Source of the DNA: Sarcomyxa edulis
Lineage: Eukaryota; Basidiomycota; Agaricomycetes; Agaricales; Mycenaceae
Length of the DNA stretch: 64,000 bases
Assembly (NCBI GenBank): GCA_009761415.1
Contig: QUOL01000007.1
Coordinates: 930,001 to 994,000 of the forward strand
Reading direction: 5' to 3'
Below are positions 31,534 to 45,211 of this stretch, piece after piece. A model generated the notes under the pieces. That model did not search any database. It was given only the letters and a program-made list of their open reading frames with translations, and had not been told where the DNA came from. How positions within the stretch are numbered: position 1 is the first letter of the stretch; the number at the start of each line of letters is the position of its first letter. The translations under genes were made by a program, and so were the position numbers.

Positions 31534-34500
31534 TCATAAAATAATGTCGTGAAGTGCATAAGCCCTGCGTCCACCGAGAGCTTCCCAAACGTCAATCACA
31601 AAAGAAATCGTAGGAGTGACGACTTCGATCGTCTTGTCTTTCAGAATGCCGTCGTGCACTGCTTGGAGATTGCCTATCATAGGCGCGATGCGTTTCGAAA
31701 AGGACTCAAAGGCTGGTCGATTGTCGCGGAAATCGGTGAGCTCGAGGCCCTTCAAGAGAGGACACTATTCAAGAACGCTATCAGTAAAGATAACAAGACC
31801 GAGACTGAGAGACATACGTCTGGGTCGGTCAAGGGGACCTGCAAGGAGGTCCCCTCCTCATCTTCCAACCATAAACAGAAGCGATATTTGAAAGAGACGA
31901 ACTCGTGATCCGAATCTTCGCAGTAAAAACAAGCTAAGCGCATAGGCTGCAAGCTAAAAGTCAATGAAGAAGTCAGTGAAGAGTCTGCGTGAGAGGTGTC
32001 CCAACGACATACTCTTCTCCACAATTGACGCAGTGGCGAACGACTACTTCATTCAATTGAAGGGGGTAGAACGATGTCACTCGAGCCTTGACAGTGAGGC
32101 GATTGGGAAGCTTTTGAGTCGCCACCACGTCTTTGATTGTAAGGTAATCACGACGACCGACGGAGCGACTAGAAGTAGAGGCAGCAGATGCAGGAGTGGA
32201 GGAAATTTTGGATGAGGGAGTCTTGGCCGGGTTAACAGCTGGTGATTGCTTTTGGTCGGCTTGGACATTGTGGACATTGGTTATTTCTTGTTTCCAGATC
32301 TCTTTGCGTCTACAGGAAAAGTTCAATGAACATGCAGATCTGAGACGATAACAACACGTACTTCAACAACTGTATCATATGTTCATCATCCTTCGTACCA
32401 GGAGTCTTCTCGTAAAATAACTTTCCGTCCCCGCTCAAACGACCTTCGAGGCCCTCCCAAGTTTTCGAGAATCTCAGGGAACGAATGAGGGCACATGTGC
32501 CAGGAGCGATGGATTCAGCGAGCCTTGTTTGTTTCTCCCATAACGCGATTTTCAAGACACGTCCTTCGAGGTTTTGCGCCCAAAGCTGACCGCGACCGAC
32601 AGAAATGAGATCGGGATGAGAAGAGTAGTCCGTGACGTATAAAAAGCATCGCCCATTGGGATCATATACAGTGTGCAAGACCTGGAGGGAACGCATCAGC
32701 TAGAAAGCAATTGAGAGTCTGGTGGAAGACATCCGTACCTCTACCGTGCAGCTCCGAAATAATACATCAAGACTGAACTCACTAATGAGTTGATGAATTT
32801 GGCCTTGGTCCGAGGGGTCCTCCCCAAGTGCTTGTTTTCGACTGCGAACAAACGAGAACACCAGCGTGTGCCATCAGCCAACAGAAACAGATCAAAGAAG
32901 GTATGGGTGACCTACTCCAGTAAAGCTTTCAGAGCCGGCTCCCAATCTGCTTTAGCTTCATCCAATTTCTGCATCTTCGTCTCGCTGATCGTACCTTCCT
33001 GTACTCCACCATTACTTACTTTTATCCGTACGTTCTTCATCGTCCAGTATTCTCCAGCTTGCATTTTGAGTCCAAACTCTGCAGCGTCGTCCCACATCTC
33101 TATCTTCAAGACTTTATTTCCCAGATTGGGAGGGCACCAGCTGGCCTGTGTCACATTACCCGCCGGATTCTGGGTGTAGTCGGTAACATATAGACTGTAG
33201 ATATTATTGTGATTTTGATATCCATACAGGACCTATGGTTAGATATATCAGTCTTAGATGCCGTTGGACGTGTAAAGTGAATGTCTCAAATTACCTCAAC
33301 CGTACAGTCAAAGAACCCATTTGGCGGCATAGTCGGTCCACTCTCACATATAAGACGATGCTGGCGCACTTGTCCTGCAGATTTCGGAGAAACCCGATGA
33401 ACTATCCCGCCCTGCTCATTCTTGGGTGCATTGGTTCCCGTCTCCTTTTCTTTCCACCATTCGACGATCCTCGTACAGTAGGTCCGCTGCGGTTCTCCCA
33501 GGTCAGGTACACTTGACCCTACGAAACTCGAAGATTTAAACGTGGAGCTCGAAGGGTCGAAGACAGCAAAGCAGAGCTTGTCCTTATAGACCACTCCTTC
33601 TTGTGAACTTCGCCCACCCTAAGATCCGTGTTAGTTATCAAATCCCCGGATAAAGAGCATGGAGACGCACCTTGACATTTTTTACCACGAGTACGTCCCC
33701 GATTTTGCAAGCAGGAAGTTGGTCTTCGGAATGTTCGGCGAAAAAGTTGACCTTGAACCATTTCGGATAGACAGATGGGTCAACCAAGTCTATCGAGCAC
33801 ATCCAATCTTGATCTGTTTGAAGGATAATGTCACTGAGAGGAAAGCACGGTATCAGATGATCAGCATACCTTTGGAGCCACTTTGACGAGGAGTAGTCGT
33901 GTCGAACACTATCCCAATGATGTTGTTTGGAAACCTACCGTTGTAGTCTTTGAGTAATTTGTAACCCTACAACACCGTTTCATACTCATGAGATATTGAT
34001 CTGACATGTACAAACTATAGTCTGCTCACCGAAGGGATAGAAAACGGTAACGAATATGGAGATATGGTACCTGTGCTCGGACCCGATACGTTGTTATTCG
34101 TAGCGTGAATGTACGAGATAGATGCAGAGGAAGCAGAAATGGCAGTGGAAGCAGAGGTGGAAGCAGAGGTGGAAGCCAAAGCAGAAATACGCGTTGAGGC
34201 AGAGGCAGAGGCGTGCGGATTGGCAGCAATATCATTTGACGTTTGCAGCGAAACGACTGAGTTAGTAGGTTCTGGGAGACAATTTGTGTTGGAGAATGTA
34301 GGTGGGGGACGAGGTGGCGTTTCTATATGCGCTTGAGCACTGGCAGCTTCCTTCTTCTTGAGCTTCCTTAGATTGCGTTTCTGGTTTTTGGACAGTTTTT
34401 GACCCGAAGCAGGACCAGACACAGCTACAGAAATAGGAGCAGATGCTGCCTGTTTCTGAGGCAGTTGAATTCCAAGCGGAGCGTTGTTATTTGAGGTAGC

Positions 34501-35140
34501 AACGGACTTCGAATTTCCGACGGCATCTCTGAGCACGCCTGGGTCGACATCCATGGGAGACGCAGTTTGTAACCCTGAATTGTCCTCCGATCTTTGTGCA
34601 GCCCTACCTACTGCAACATAATTCGACGTGGAGCAGATGTGTGAGGAATGAAGTTTACTTACATTCCCAAGTATCGATCACCAAGCCATCCTCCTCAGGC
34701 TTCTTGGGTCTTTTGATGAATTTGAGAGCAACGCCGTCCAAGAACTTCAACGTAAAGGGCAACGATCGCGGACTAGAGGTTCCTCCTAGTTTCTTCACGA
34801 CATGAGCACCCTTCAGCGAGAGCAGAATCGAGTCGCGAACTGCAAGCGGTTTAGGGAAGAAGTCAAGACATCGTCCTGAGAGTTCGACGTCAAAGCCGTA
34901 TTTGATATTCGTGTTCGCCGAGTCTACTTCCTCTGTCTCCACATTGAAACGTATCTTGGTTGTGGGACGCCACGACATTGAGATCGTACAGGCGATATAT
35001 CCCACACCACTCTTATCAAACGAGTCATTGGAGATATCGGAAGCGCGTCGCTGGAGAGTTGGGTCGTCGAAGATAACGTGTTTTACGCGCTTTTTCTTTT
35101 TGTCGATGTCTAGCTCGTCGTCGCCAGCGGGACGCTTCAT
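31534..35140 (-). CDS. POT1: POT1-like telomere end-binding protein with extra OB folds
   Basis: POT1 binds the single-stranded telomeric overhang. Frames join through about a dozen introns to roughly 900 residues. In order: a basic, nuclear-signal-like N-terminus (DKKKKRVKHVIF) and a beta-rich, OB-like region; a disordered Ser/Ala/Thr linker with KLSKNQKRNLRKLKKKE; a Telo_bind OB fold (IIGIVFDTTTPRQSG, WMCSIDLVDPS, ACKIGDVLVVKNVK, VYKDKLCFAVFDPSS). Then come two similar OB modules, each with CTVEVL, LYVTDY and VLKI..W (about 33,310-32,900 and 32,770-32,330). A C-terminal part has two CxxC pairs (HCVNCGEEY and CFYCEDSDHEF), like the four-cysteine zinc site of the human POT1 C-terminal OB. The end is GGRRAYALHDIIL. 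The start at 35140 is the first ATG; splicing keeps the N-terminal domain in frame with the rest. Confidence 0.87.
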
Positions 35141-35248
35141 GACGGGGTAGAGATGGCGTTCGTCGTCGATGATCTGATCGATGGTTGATCAAGAAGGAAC
35201 GCGGTGGCTTTGCTCACCTGACAGTGACAACTCGCGACTCAAATCAAA
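35141..35248. promoter_or_regulatory. Divergent promoter POT1 / TAP42
   Basis: Only 108 bp separate the POT1 and TAP42 start codons, so the two genes must share a promoter region. The GATC-rich stretch near 35,170-35,190 is the only compositional feature. I recognise no factor site such as ACGCGT or TGACGTCA. Confidence 0.45.
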
Positions 35249-36723
35249 ATGTCGACCACAACCCTTCCACTACCGACTCTCTTCAGACAAGCCCTTTCTT
35301 CTGCTTCAAAAGCTGCAAACCTGCCAACAATCGACGATGAAACACAGGTATTTCTCTCGAAATTCTTTCAGTATATGACCTCACCGTTAGCCTAGGAACT
35401 AGTGCAGAATTCTCTGAAGAATCTAAGCACTTTAGACTCGAGGATTCTCGGTCTATCACTCTTCAGCCCAAACGAATCACTAGAGGACATATCTACGCGC
35501 GATCTGGTCTATCTTCTCGTTCCATATGTCTATGCAGAGGTCCAGGGACGGGTCAGAACGACCGATAGAGATCAACGGATGATCTCGCTGAATCAGGCTC
35601 AGGTACGTCGTGCTTCGGTACAAGGTGTCTCCTCGTCTGATGTGCATATAAAGAGACACCTACAAAGGTTCATAGCGTATGTTGAGAACTACGAGGTTGT
35701 TCCAGAGGAAGAACGAGCCTTACATGAGAAAAAGTCATCTACCATAACCGACCCATCCAAACGGAGAGAGTTGAAGATTCAACAATACAAAAAGGAGAAA
35801 GAACTGAAGACAAGGATTGAGGTCTGTCCAAATTGTATCCTTCTCTATGAGTCCCAACGTTCAACCCACTGCATCGCAGGTCATACGAAAACGCCGCCGA
35901 CAGCTTCCAGTAGACGCCGAAGAGTTGACAGACTTTGACCTGATCTCGTCTCTTCTCCCCAATTCCTCCACTCCCAATTCTCAACAAGTCCCTGCGGATG
36001 ATGATGCTGATGAAGAAGATTCAGAAACAGACGATATCCTTCGTGAAACCACCCTCCTCCTTCTCCGCCTGACATATGCGCAGGCCCATTCCCACCTAGA
36101 AAGCATGGATCAAGAACTTCAACTCCTACACAGTATGCCACCTCCTCCTTCGTCTCGAAATGCACCCCCAGCAGATGACCAAAGAGGGAAGACGCGCGAG
36201 ACAGACGATATGTGGAAATTGGACGCACCCGCATTTAAGAAGGGTGGTCCTCTATTAGATTCTGATGGCAAAGTGCGTATGAATATCGATGTTCTCAGCC
36301 ATAATTTCTGACATCCACCTGCCTGGAATAGCTCCTTCAACCGTTCACCATCCTGCCCTCTTCAGCCACCGCTGACCGTGCACGCCTGCAATCCCAAGTA
36401 TTCGGACCTGGTCATCGATTGCCAACAATGACCATAGACGAATACTTGCAGATTGAGAGAGAAAGGGGAAACATCATCGAGGGAGGCGGGTGAGTTGCTT
36501 GTTCCCTCTTCTTATGCTGTCTTCGGAACTGACGCGTTCCTCTTCCAGGGCGGCATCTGCAGCTCTTCCTACGACGTCTGAGCAGCTCGCGCTAGATTCA
36601 GAGATGGATGGAAGTAGGCAAGGTGAAGAGAGGAGCGAAGCCAAGAGACTGAAAGACGAGAATTGGGCGAGGTTTACAGATGAAAATCCGAAGGGAGCAG
36701 GAAACACTATGAATCGGGGATAA
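35249..36723 (+). CDS. TAP42: TAP42 / alpha4 (IGBP1) PP2A regulator
   Basis: Tap42 binds and stabilises PP2A-type catalytic subunits downstream of TOR. The spliced product is about 400 residues. It starts MSTTTLPLPTLFRQALSSA, continues with helical repeats (LSTLDSRILGLSLFSPNESL, DLVYLLVPYVYAEVQGRV, RDQRMISLNQAQ, HLQRFIAYVENYEV), then RRELKIQQYKKEKELKTRIE, a family hallmark near the phosphatase-binding face. An acidic segment with LRETTLLLLRLTYAQAHSHL follows, then the C-terminal TMTIDEYLQIERERGNII and ENWARFTDENPKGAGNTMNR. The family's conserved D-x-x-x-G-x-G-N C-terminal pattern is recognisable. The start ATG lies 108 bp from the POT1 start. Confidence 0.93.
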
Positions 36724-36898
36724 TGTGTTTCTGAAGGACCAAGAAGACCAAGATCTACTGTGTACTACGACTGAGATAATGATATCAGATCTATTGATGG
36801 GCTCAGCGTTGAGGCTGGCCAAGATGTTCTGCGTTGAGCTGTGATAGTACATAAATGTGCATGACATCCTCCTCCGTTAATACTAGTGCCAACGTTGG

Positions 36899-39212
36899 CT
36901 AATTCGACTCCGGTTCAAACAAGAAAGTCCAAAGTGCATCTGAATCCTTGTAATCATGATGCACGATACTCACCAACCATCGTTCGTCCCGCACAGATTC
37001 GAGCAATTTTCGTTCATCGGAGCTTGGCGGGAAGAACGAAGCCCATTCTGACCATGTCGAGAAGGCTTCCTCCTACAACGAGCGATGAGTCAAACAGATC
37101 TAGCAAGAAAAAATCCGACCGTGTAACGTACCTTCCAAGACAAGAAACTTTCCTTCTCGATAATAGTCGACTGGGCAACCTCCTGTCCCGGGAAAACGCC
37201 CCACGTAACAGCGTTCCTTCCATCTTCCGGAACATTGCTCCTACACTCGCCCCTCTCATTTCCTGCAAAATAATGAACCAAGCCTCTCCCTCTTTCGCCT
37301 TCTGCCCTCTTCTCAAACATCTCCACATCTTCTTTGGACGCAAAGAATTCAACGAACCCCTTCTGGAATACGTATCCAGTTCTTGGACCCCAGCCCACGA
37401 CCTCGTCACTCGAAGGCGCGCCGTCAACAGCTGGCTGTGATCCGACGGTCCACCAACCTCTCTTCGTCAGCTTTTCCAGATGTGGGAGAATCATTAAAGA
37501 CTCGGGGGATAATGGCGTCGGCGAAAACGGCGTCGTCGCCGTTTTGGAATGCAAATGGCGAAGGAAGAGTTGTGTTAGATCTTCCAAGGTCTTGGGGTGA
37601 CCCCATTGTTGTAATGCTTCACTGCTCTGTGAGAAAGGAGATTGATAGGGTTAGTGTCGACGTATCTAGCAAAATCATGGAGGTCTTACCGAAATACCAA
37701 GACTTCCCCAAGGACCTTGATTGCCAAATGCAGGGCTTTTGAAATCACCAAACCGACCGTTAGGGAAATCGTCCCAAGATGCGGCGTTGTTCAGTTCAAC
37801 ACGACCGGCTTCTCCATCTTTCGCACTATCTACTGCTGTCTGTGGTGTGACTACAAGACCAGGATCTCCTAATGATGCAGAAACTGAAGGAGTCTGAGGT
37901 ATCGTACAGTCAGTTCAGAGTGCAGAGAGGTATGGAATGAGAAACTGACGGCTATAAGTTGATTCTGCGCAGGTCTTGCAGCATCCGTCCATTGTAAGGT
38001 TTCCAGGACGCGTTGGACACTCTTTTCCAGGTTAAGGGTACAGAAATGGACGCCTAGAATATCGCCTTCGGTGGTGATTCGTTTGATCATCTCAACCGCT
38101 AGAGTGACACCGTAGTCTTTGACCTTTTGGTCATCGTGCTGTATGATTCAAATGTGTCAGATATAGCCTTTATGCAGTAAGAGTTTGGAAAGACCTTGAT
38201 AGGCTCCAAAGCGTCCATCACAGACTGGGGCACTCGCGTACCGCATAGTTTTATGAGTCGCAGGAAGGAGGAGTACGTCTGTATTGGCATAATTCCCGGA
38301 ATAATGGGAATGTTGATGCCTGACAGCTATTAAGAATTGTGCAATCCATAACATAGACCTGGGAGATTGTCGAGCACTAACCTTGCTGTCTAACCTTCTT
38401 CAGCCATCCCAAGAACTGATCTACATCGTAGAATAGTTGTGTGACAATGAACTCGGCTCCGGCATCAACTTTGGCTTTCAGATGCGATATCTCGACGTCT
38501 TCGGATGCTTCGCTGTCTGTGTGACCGTCTGGATAGGCTGTAATGAAGATATTTAGACTTGGGGTATCTAGATAGACATAACCAGAACCTTAGCTACCTG
38601 CGACACCTATACAAAAGTCGGACGAGAATTCGGGAGATGAACGGATGTATGAGACGAGATCGACACCATGGGTGAAACGGGAATCGATAGGGATCCAGTA
38701 CTCTTCGCCTCTAGGAGGGTCTACGACAATCCGATATGAGTTTCCCAATCCCTCGATATCGGCAAAATTCACTCACCTCCACGCAAGGCCAACAAATTAT
38801 GGATTCCTCGCTCTTTGGCAGCCTATTCCGAATAATTCAGCTCATAGAAACTTGAGAGGGACATGAATGCTCACCCTCAGTGCATCATCCACCATTCCCT
38901 TTTCCATATTGGTGCATGTTAGATGCAAGATAATATCCAAACTATATTCTGCCTGAGTCAGTCCAGCCAGATCAAGACTCCGGTCCTTCGTGGTCCCTCC
39001 GGCTCCCCATGTTATACTGATCGCTAGTGGGTTGAGAGATGACAAGCGCGATATACGAGCAATCAAATTTTCGAATCCCTGTCACGGTCTGAGTATATGA
39101 GTTCGTACAAGAGGCAGAGGGGTCATACCTGATCTGTTCTCGGAGGAAAGAACTCGAATGTGTAAAACGGATGTGAGGAGTTGTAAGATGCGATTTTCTC
39201 AGACAACTTCAT
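36899..39212 (-). CDS. MTHFR: Methylenetetrahydrofolate reductase
   Basis: This flavoenzyme reduces 5,10-methylene-THF to 5-methyl-THF for methionine synthesis. The N-terminal catalytic barrel starts MKLSEKIASYNSSHPFYTFE with FFPPRTDQ. It continues GFENLIARISRL, SITWGAGGTTKDRSLDLA, LHLTCTNMEKGMVDDALR, RGIHNLLALRG, DPPRGEEYW, FCIGVAGYPDGHTDSEAS and AGAEFIVTQLFYDVD. The C-terminal regulatory domain includes LPHLEKLTKRGWWTVGSQPA, VGWGPRTGYVFQKGFVEFF, NAVTWGVFPGQEVAQST and ends DALWTFLFEPESN. About 580 residues with about ten introns. Fungi usually have two such genes (MET12 and MET13 types); I cannot tell which this is. It is head-to-head with YPT6 across 204 bp. Confidence 0.93.
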
Positions 39213-39416
39213 GGTCACCGATGCAGACGTCGACGTCGACAAGAGATGGTCGACTGTGGTAAATGACTGTGAGGGATATAAATTCGAAAAATAACGCGAA
39301 AGCACGTATGAAATTTACCGTAAGGGCCGATTCCGGACGACTGACACCACTCAGCTGCAGCCGCGTCGTACAATTCATCTCGTTCTCTTCTAGCCTCTTT
39401 GTCGTTTATCTTCTCG

Positions 39417-40408
<992 letters not shown>

Positions 40409-41042
40409 TCGGTTTCGGATTGAACTACCCCTGTTGGAACCAAGTACTCTAGTCTCTACAATCATTCTCATGAAGCCTCTGGAACCTTTTCATGATATGA
40501 TATACCCTCGCGACGATCTTTCATTGTATTAGAACACATTTCCCCCTCCCTTTTCATGGAACTCGGAGCTCGAGCTCGATTGTTATATGTGAAGTAGATT
40601 GGCTGGCAAATTTTATTTTTTCTGATCTTCGACCAATAGTTCTTTCCCTCAGGTTCTGCCTTCAAATTTGATACTATGGCGTGTTCTTCAGGCCTCTCTC
40701 CTCACATTAACCTCCAGTCGGAGTATATCAAATGATTGTTTGACGCAGAGGGAACGACCAAACATGCCGCTGAGTTGATAAACGAATCCCAAATTCTTCC
40801 AACTTGCCCTCACGCTTCAAGGAGGAGGAGGAGGAGGAGCACGAGACTTCTACTTATATTCGAGGCCGGAGCAGATACCTGTTATGAGGCTTCAAAAACG
40901 ACTATTGGTGTAGTGCGTCGTTCCGTGATTTGCCCTTCATCAGGCCCTCGAGGTGAACACACGTTGTGTGGCGCGCACCAACTTCAATGATTATATTGTA
41001 CCACACGGCTACGAATAAACGGAGAGAGTGTGTAACCTCGTA
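40409..41042. other. Convergent spacer YPT6 / TDG with a GGA run
   Basis: This spacer lies between two convergent stop codons. The only feature is a (GGA)6 microsatellite at 40821-40839. Nearby open frames are short and without family features. I see no gene. Confidence 0.5.
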
Positions 41043-42591
41043 TCACTGACTCGAAGATGATGGCTCCGGTTTGACAGACGCAGCATACTGGATGGGCGTC
41101 ATATGCGTAGTATCACAGTCCGATTTCTTTAGCTTGTCCACCATGTGCTTCAATTTGGTGAATAGCTTCATCTTATCGTTCCGCTTGACAAAAGATCAGT
41201 TTATCATGAATCGAACCGCTAGATCAAAAAACACTCACCTGGAACTGAGTCACCAAACCCGATGTGCTGGGCATGGCGAAGAAGAGAGTCTCACGAACGG
41301 ATATGATATCCTCAGCTAATGAATTTCTGAAATGAGGCTTCCTTATAATAATTGAAGACTGGGAATCAAACTACGTACGAAGTATATTGGGATGCATCAT
41401 CTTGTACGGTTGAAATCCCGGTCTGAAGCCATTCGGAGCCTTTTGCGTATGGGTGGACTTCTTCGGCGGGTAAGAAATCTGGGCGCTTTTACAAAATTCC
41501 TTGATTATAGTCTTGGATATTCCAAGGCCCACGATACATATGACTCTGGGTCTGTATCGGGCAATTTTGGCTAGTAAGAACGGGACAGCTGCCCGTTTCT
41601 CGGCTTCGGAAAGCTCACTCTCCTAGAGAAACACGAACATTAATATAAATGAACGATCAAGACTCGGTTAATATTGTGACGCACTGATGAAGACGGGCGC
41701 TCAATGAGATTAGTCTGGGCCAAAAAATATCGGTCAGACCATTGATGAAGCAAGATAAGTGAGATAAGAAAACACCAACGAGAGCTAGATTGAACTTTTC
41801 CGGCAAAGTGTGATCGGCCGTGGGGGGCAGTCTTGTTGGGGTGAATCCTGATAAAGGTGGGTCAGATTGTAACGATACAACAAAAGAAGATCGACTCGCC
41901 AGAATGATGAAGGCAATACCAAAAGTGGTTGGAGGGATTCCCTACCATTGTGCCAGACATATATTAGCATCTCTAGGATAGTTATGGAAATGGTCTCCAA
42001 AGAGGTACACCCACCGTAATGGTGTCCGATTTCAGCAGACATTTCTCCGGGACTAGGATCGACTTAGAGAAGGAAAAATAATATAATGATGGCGAACACC
42101 TTACTTAATTCCACAAAACATGACTAGCAAGAAATTACATGATTAAATATCTGCATAGAGCTTCATCGTACAAACGGCGACTCACCATCGGCATTCTCAA
42201 CTAAATGATCCGACAAGTTCTTCAGATGCGCATAAACGTCCGGAGAAGCATAACCTGGTTTTTGTTTCTTTGCTGGAGAATGGGTAGTCTTGTCTTCGAG
42301 AGTCAGCTTCGAATCAGTAGCGCTCTGAGCTTTGCGAGCTCGTTTCGGTCCAGGTTTCGTTTGAATCTCTGTTTTAGGTACTAGTAGTTTCGGCAATGGT
42401 TCACTACTGTATATCCTGCGAGGAATGGGTACTCGAGACGACCTCCGGAGTACAGATAGCTTCGACGTAGAGTCCGAGTCCAAGTCTGGTTTCTGTGCCG
42501 CCGGGTCGAACGTGAATTGGACTAGCGATGTGTGGAACTGCTTCACTACATTGTGGGAGCCAGTATCCATCGCGGTATCCTCTGTTTTCAT
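41043..42591 (-). CDS. TDG: Thymine/uracil-mismatch DNA glycosylase (TDG/Mug family)
   Basis: TDG removes T or U mispaired with G, the products of cytosine deamination. The N-terminal extension is basic and disordered (KRARKAQS, SPAKKQKPGY), as in TDG. The catalytic core has the family active-site motif VMFCGINPG, then SAEIGHHYGNPSNHFWYCL, FTPTRLPPTADHTLPEKFN, and the second motif AMPSTSGLV (MPSSSAR in human). The C-terminus has FTKLKHMVDKLKKSDCDTT and ends SVKPEPSSSSQ. About 370 residues with seven or more short introns. The asparagine of GINPG, the key catalytic residue, is present. The gene lies 10 kb from a DNMT1-type methyltransferase gene. Confidence 0.92.
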
Positions 42592-42817
42592 CGTAAGATG
42601 ATACGAGGAGAATAGAAAGTACAGAGCAAGTTACGACAAGCTTGGACGACGTGTAGAACAGAGACAAAATTCGCGCGGCGCGTGTAAATGTACGCGAGCG
42701 TGAGAGATATATACTTCCGTGCCCGTTCGACGATATCTTGACACCAAGTACTCAGACTACTCAAGCTAAGTGAGGAACAGACCGTTAAATAGGTGGTCAT
42801 AAGGATATATCTAGTCT

Positions 42818-44953
42818 CTAGACATAAACATTTTTCTCTGAAACTTTATCAGGAGTAGCAGGCTCCGAATCCGATGGGGTATCGAAAGTCGTCTTCGGGA
42901 ACTCAACGACACCAATCTTACGAACGACAACCCATGCGAACGGAAGTGAGAATACAACTGTGTAATACCGAAAATTGTTAGTAAAGGTCAGATCTAGAGA
43001 GGAGTTAGAAAGAGAACGCACTGAGACCGATGTTGAGACCGATGGAAAGCCAATTCGTCGTATCACTGGATTTGATCCCGTACGCGACGGCTTGTCCTGC
43101 GCATTCTACTCCACGAAGAGTTCCTGTCATATATGACAGAGTGATAAAGTCGTCGGACACTTTGATGAGTCAAAAAGATTAGAGACGGGAATGGAATTTA
43201 TATAAACCCTGAAGTAACGCACTTTGACTGATTATCCAATACAGACTCGTCTGTGTGGCCATCGTTGCGAGGTCAAACAGAATGAACAACGAGAACGTGC
43301 GGCCAAATAGTGGTGACGTGGTCCAATCAATTACGGGATCCTGGTCTTCAAGTTGTTTCGTGATAATGGCTGTCCAGACCCTATATAATCACAATCATCA
43401 TTAGATATCGAAGTCAAAGATGACAGAACGAATGCGCACCAGAGCGCCAAGTTGAGGACCATCAATCCAATGAAACTCCATCTCGCTCTCTGTTTTATCG
43501 TCATTCGCTTGTTATCGAGGAAGTAGCCGATCATGAATCCACCCGCAATATCACCCCAAGGAATGACAAAAGCGCACAGAGCACGAGTGCGAACGTTATA
43601 ATACTGCGTTTGTAATGTCCCGATGTACGACCCGTAGAACCATGATGTGAAGAATAATGGGCAAAGGAGGAGGATCTAGAAGGAGCGTTAGATGAGGAAT
43701 TCCTCATGATGAGTGGCAGATAGGCTCACGTTGCGTGAAGTGACGACTTTATACCATTCAGTCAGTGTTTGTATCCATCCAGATTTCCTGAAGACGATGC
43801 GGACACCATCCTTGCGTTGTACTTTCTCTGGTGGGGATAATAGCAAAGCAATGAAAGGTCCGGCACACACTACGGAAAGAGTTTGTTCGTTAGGATTCTC
43901 AATTCATAGGAAACAATTGAGAGACGCACTGATTCCGATGATAACAAGATATGTCTTCAATGAGACACCGCCGGAGGAATCGATGGATGAATTGAGGCCA
44001 AAGATGATAGCACCTCCGATGACTGGCGCAGCGTTTCGCATGAATACCCATAGACCGAGCATGCGACCTCGACGGTCAGGTTCTGGGTAAGCTATATGTA
44101 GATGTCAGAAATCAACGATACTAGTCATTCCTGTGGAAGCTCATGCTCACAGGTGATAATGGGTCCCTCCACTGAATACATGAGGCCATCTGTCATCCCA
44201 GAGATAATGGATCCTGGAAGGGAGTCAATACAACGAATTGACGATCTTACAGAGATGGAATCCACATACCCAGCATGAGAAACCATTGGACTCCACTCTT
44301 AGAGTTGAGATAGAGACTTCCAGCATAACTGCATGCAAGATAGATAAGAGAACAATCTCCACTGTTAGCGTTGACTTGATACGCACATGACGTCTCCCGT
44401 ACTAGATATCTATAGCAAACCCATTTCAGTCTCGGGTTCGTGTACGATGAATTTTGCTCAGATGACGCACCAGTAATGCCCATCTAACTCCGATTTTGCT
44501 GACTATAATCCCTCCTATGACACACATTACAGCCATGAAAACTGAAACGAGGATTAGAAAGGCTTCTCCAGATCTTGACGAAAGACGCACCATAACCAGC
44601 TGCTGCAGTTGCATTAGCATACCATGGTGTCGCGAGACCACCGGCACCTAATGAACTCAAAGCATTGTACATGCCCTAAGATCGAATATCAATATCTTCG
44701 TCGACGAAATCATTTGATAGCAAAAACGCGTACCGGAGCCTGCGTGATTGAGAAGCGTCGAGATAGTGAGTTCTAGGCATATCATAGATAGAGTCTCGGG
44801 ACGTACGCAAAAGAAGACACCTCCTACTACCAAAATCTGAAAGATAGTCCCGCGAAACCAGTATACATCTCTACGGGCTGGGGGCTCTACTTCGCCCATC
44901 ACTAGCGCAGGAGGCGTAGCAAGTACTTGTGGGTCCTTTTCAGACTGTGACAT
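42818..44953 (-). CDS. UNC93-like polytopic membrane protein (MFS fold)
   Basis: This is a fungal UNC93-family protein of about 500 residues with around eleven or twelve membrane segments. The cytosolic N-terminus MSQSEKDPQVLATPPALVMG precedes WFRGTIFQILVVGGVFF. Family-typical pieces follow: APGMYNALSSLGAGG, NATAAAGYG, FMAVMCVIGGIIVSKIGVRW, GMTDGLMYSVEGPIITYPE, GRMLGLWVFMRNAAPVIGGA, and the later helices FGSYIGTLQTQYYNV-like, IPWGDIAGGFMIGYFLDNKR and RWSFIGLMVLNLALW. The tail is short and charged (PDKVSEKNVYV). The transported substrate or partner is not known. About ten short introns. An ATG at 44953 is preferred; the frame upstream has no ATG. Confidence 0.88.
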
Positions 44954-45211
44954 GACTGGCCGCTGGGGGTGAGCGCGCAAGGAGTCCCTATGGAGCAGTG
45001 AGGGAAGGATGTGGGATCAGACCTCGTCTTTCAGATTGTCATGGACGTCTTTTTATGATTCGTTGTCCGTTTCCACATGGACTCGAGGAGATAAGGCAAT
45101 CGCCTAACGGGCACTCGAGATTTTGATCAAACTCTTTATCTGCACGTGATGGAATTGAATTGAAAAACATCGAAATCGATTTGATTTTGTGGCAAGTGTT
45201 ATGAGGATACG

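Noticed and set aside
34080..34240. Repetitive plus-strand frame (Glu/Ala repeats) as a gene
   Set aside because: It is the antisense of the Ser/Ala/Thr-rich POT1 linker, whose repeated codons produce the pattern.
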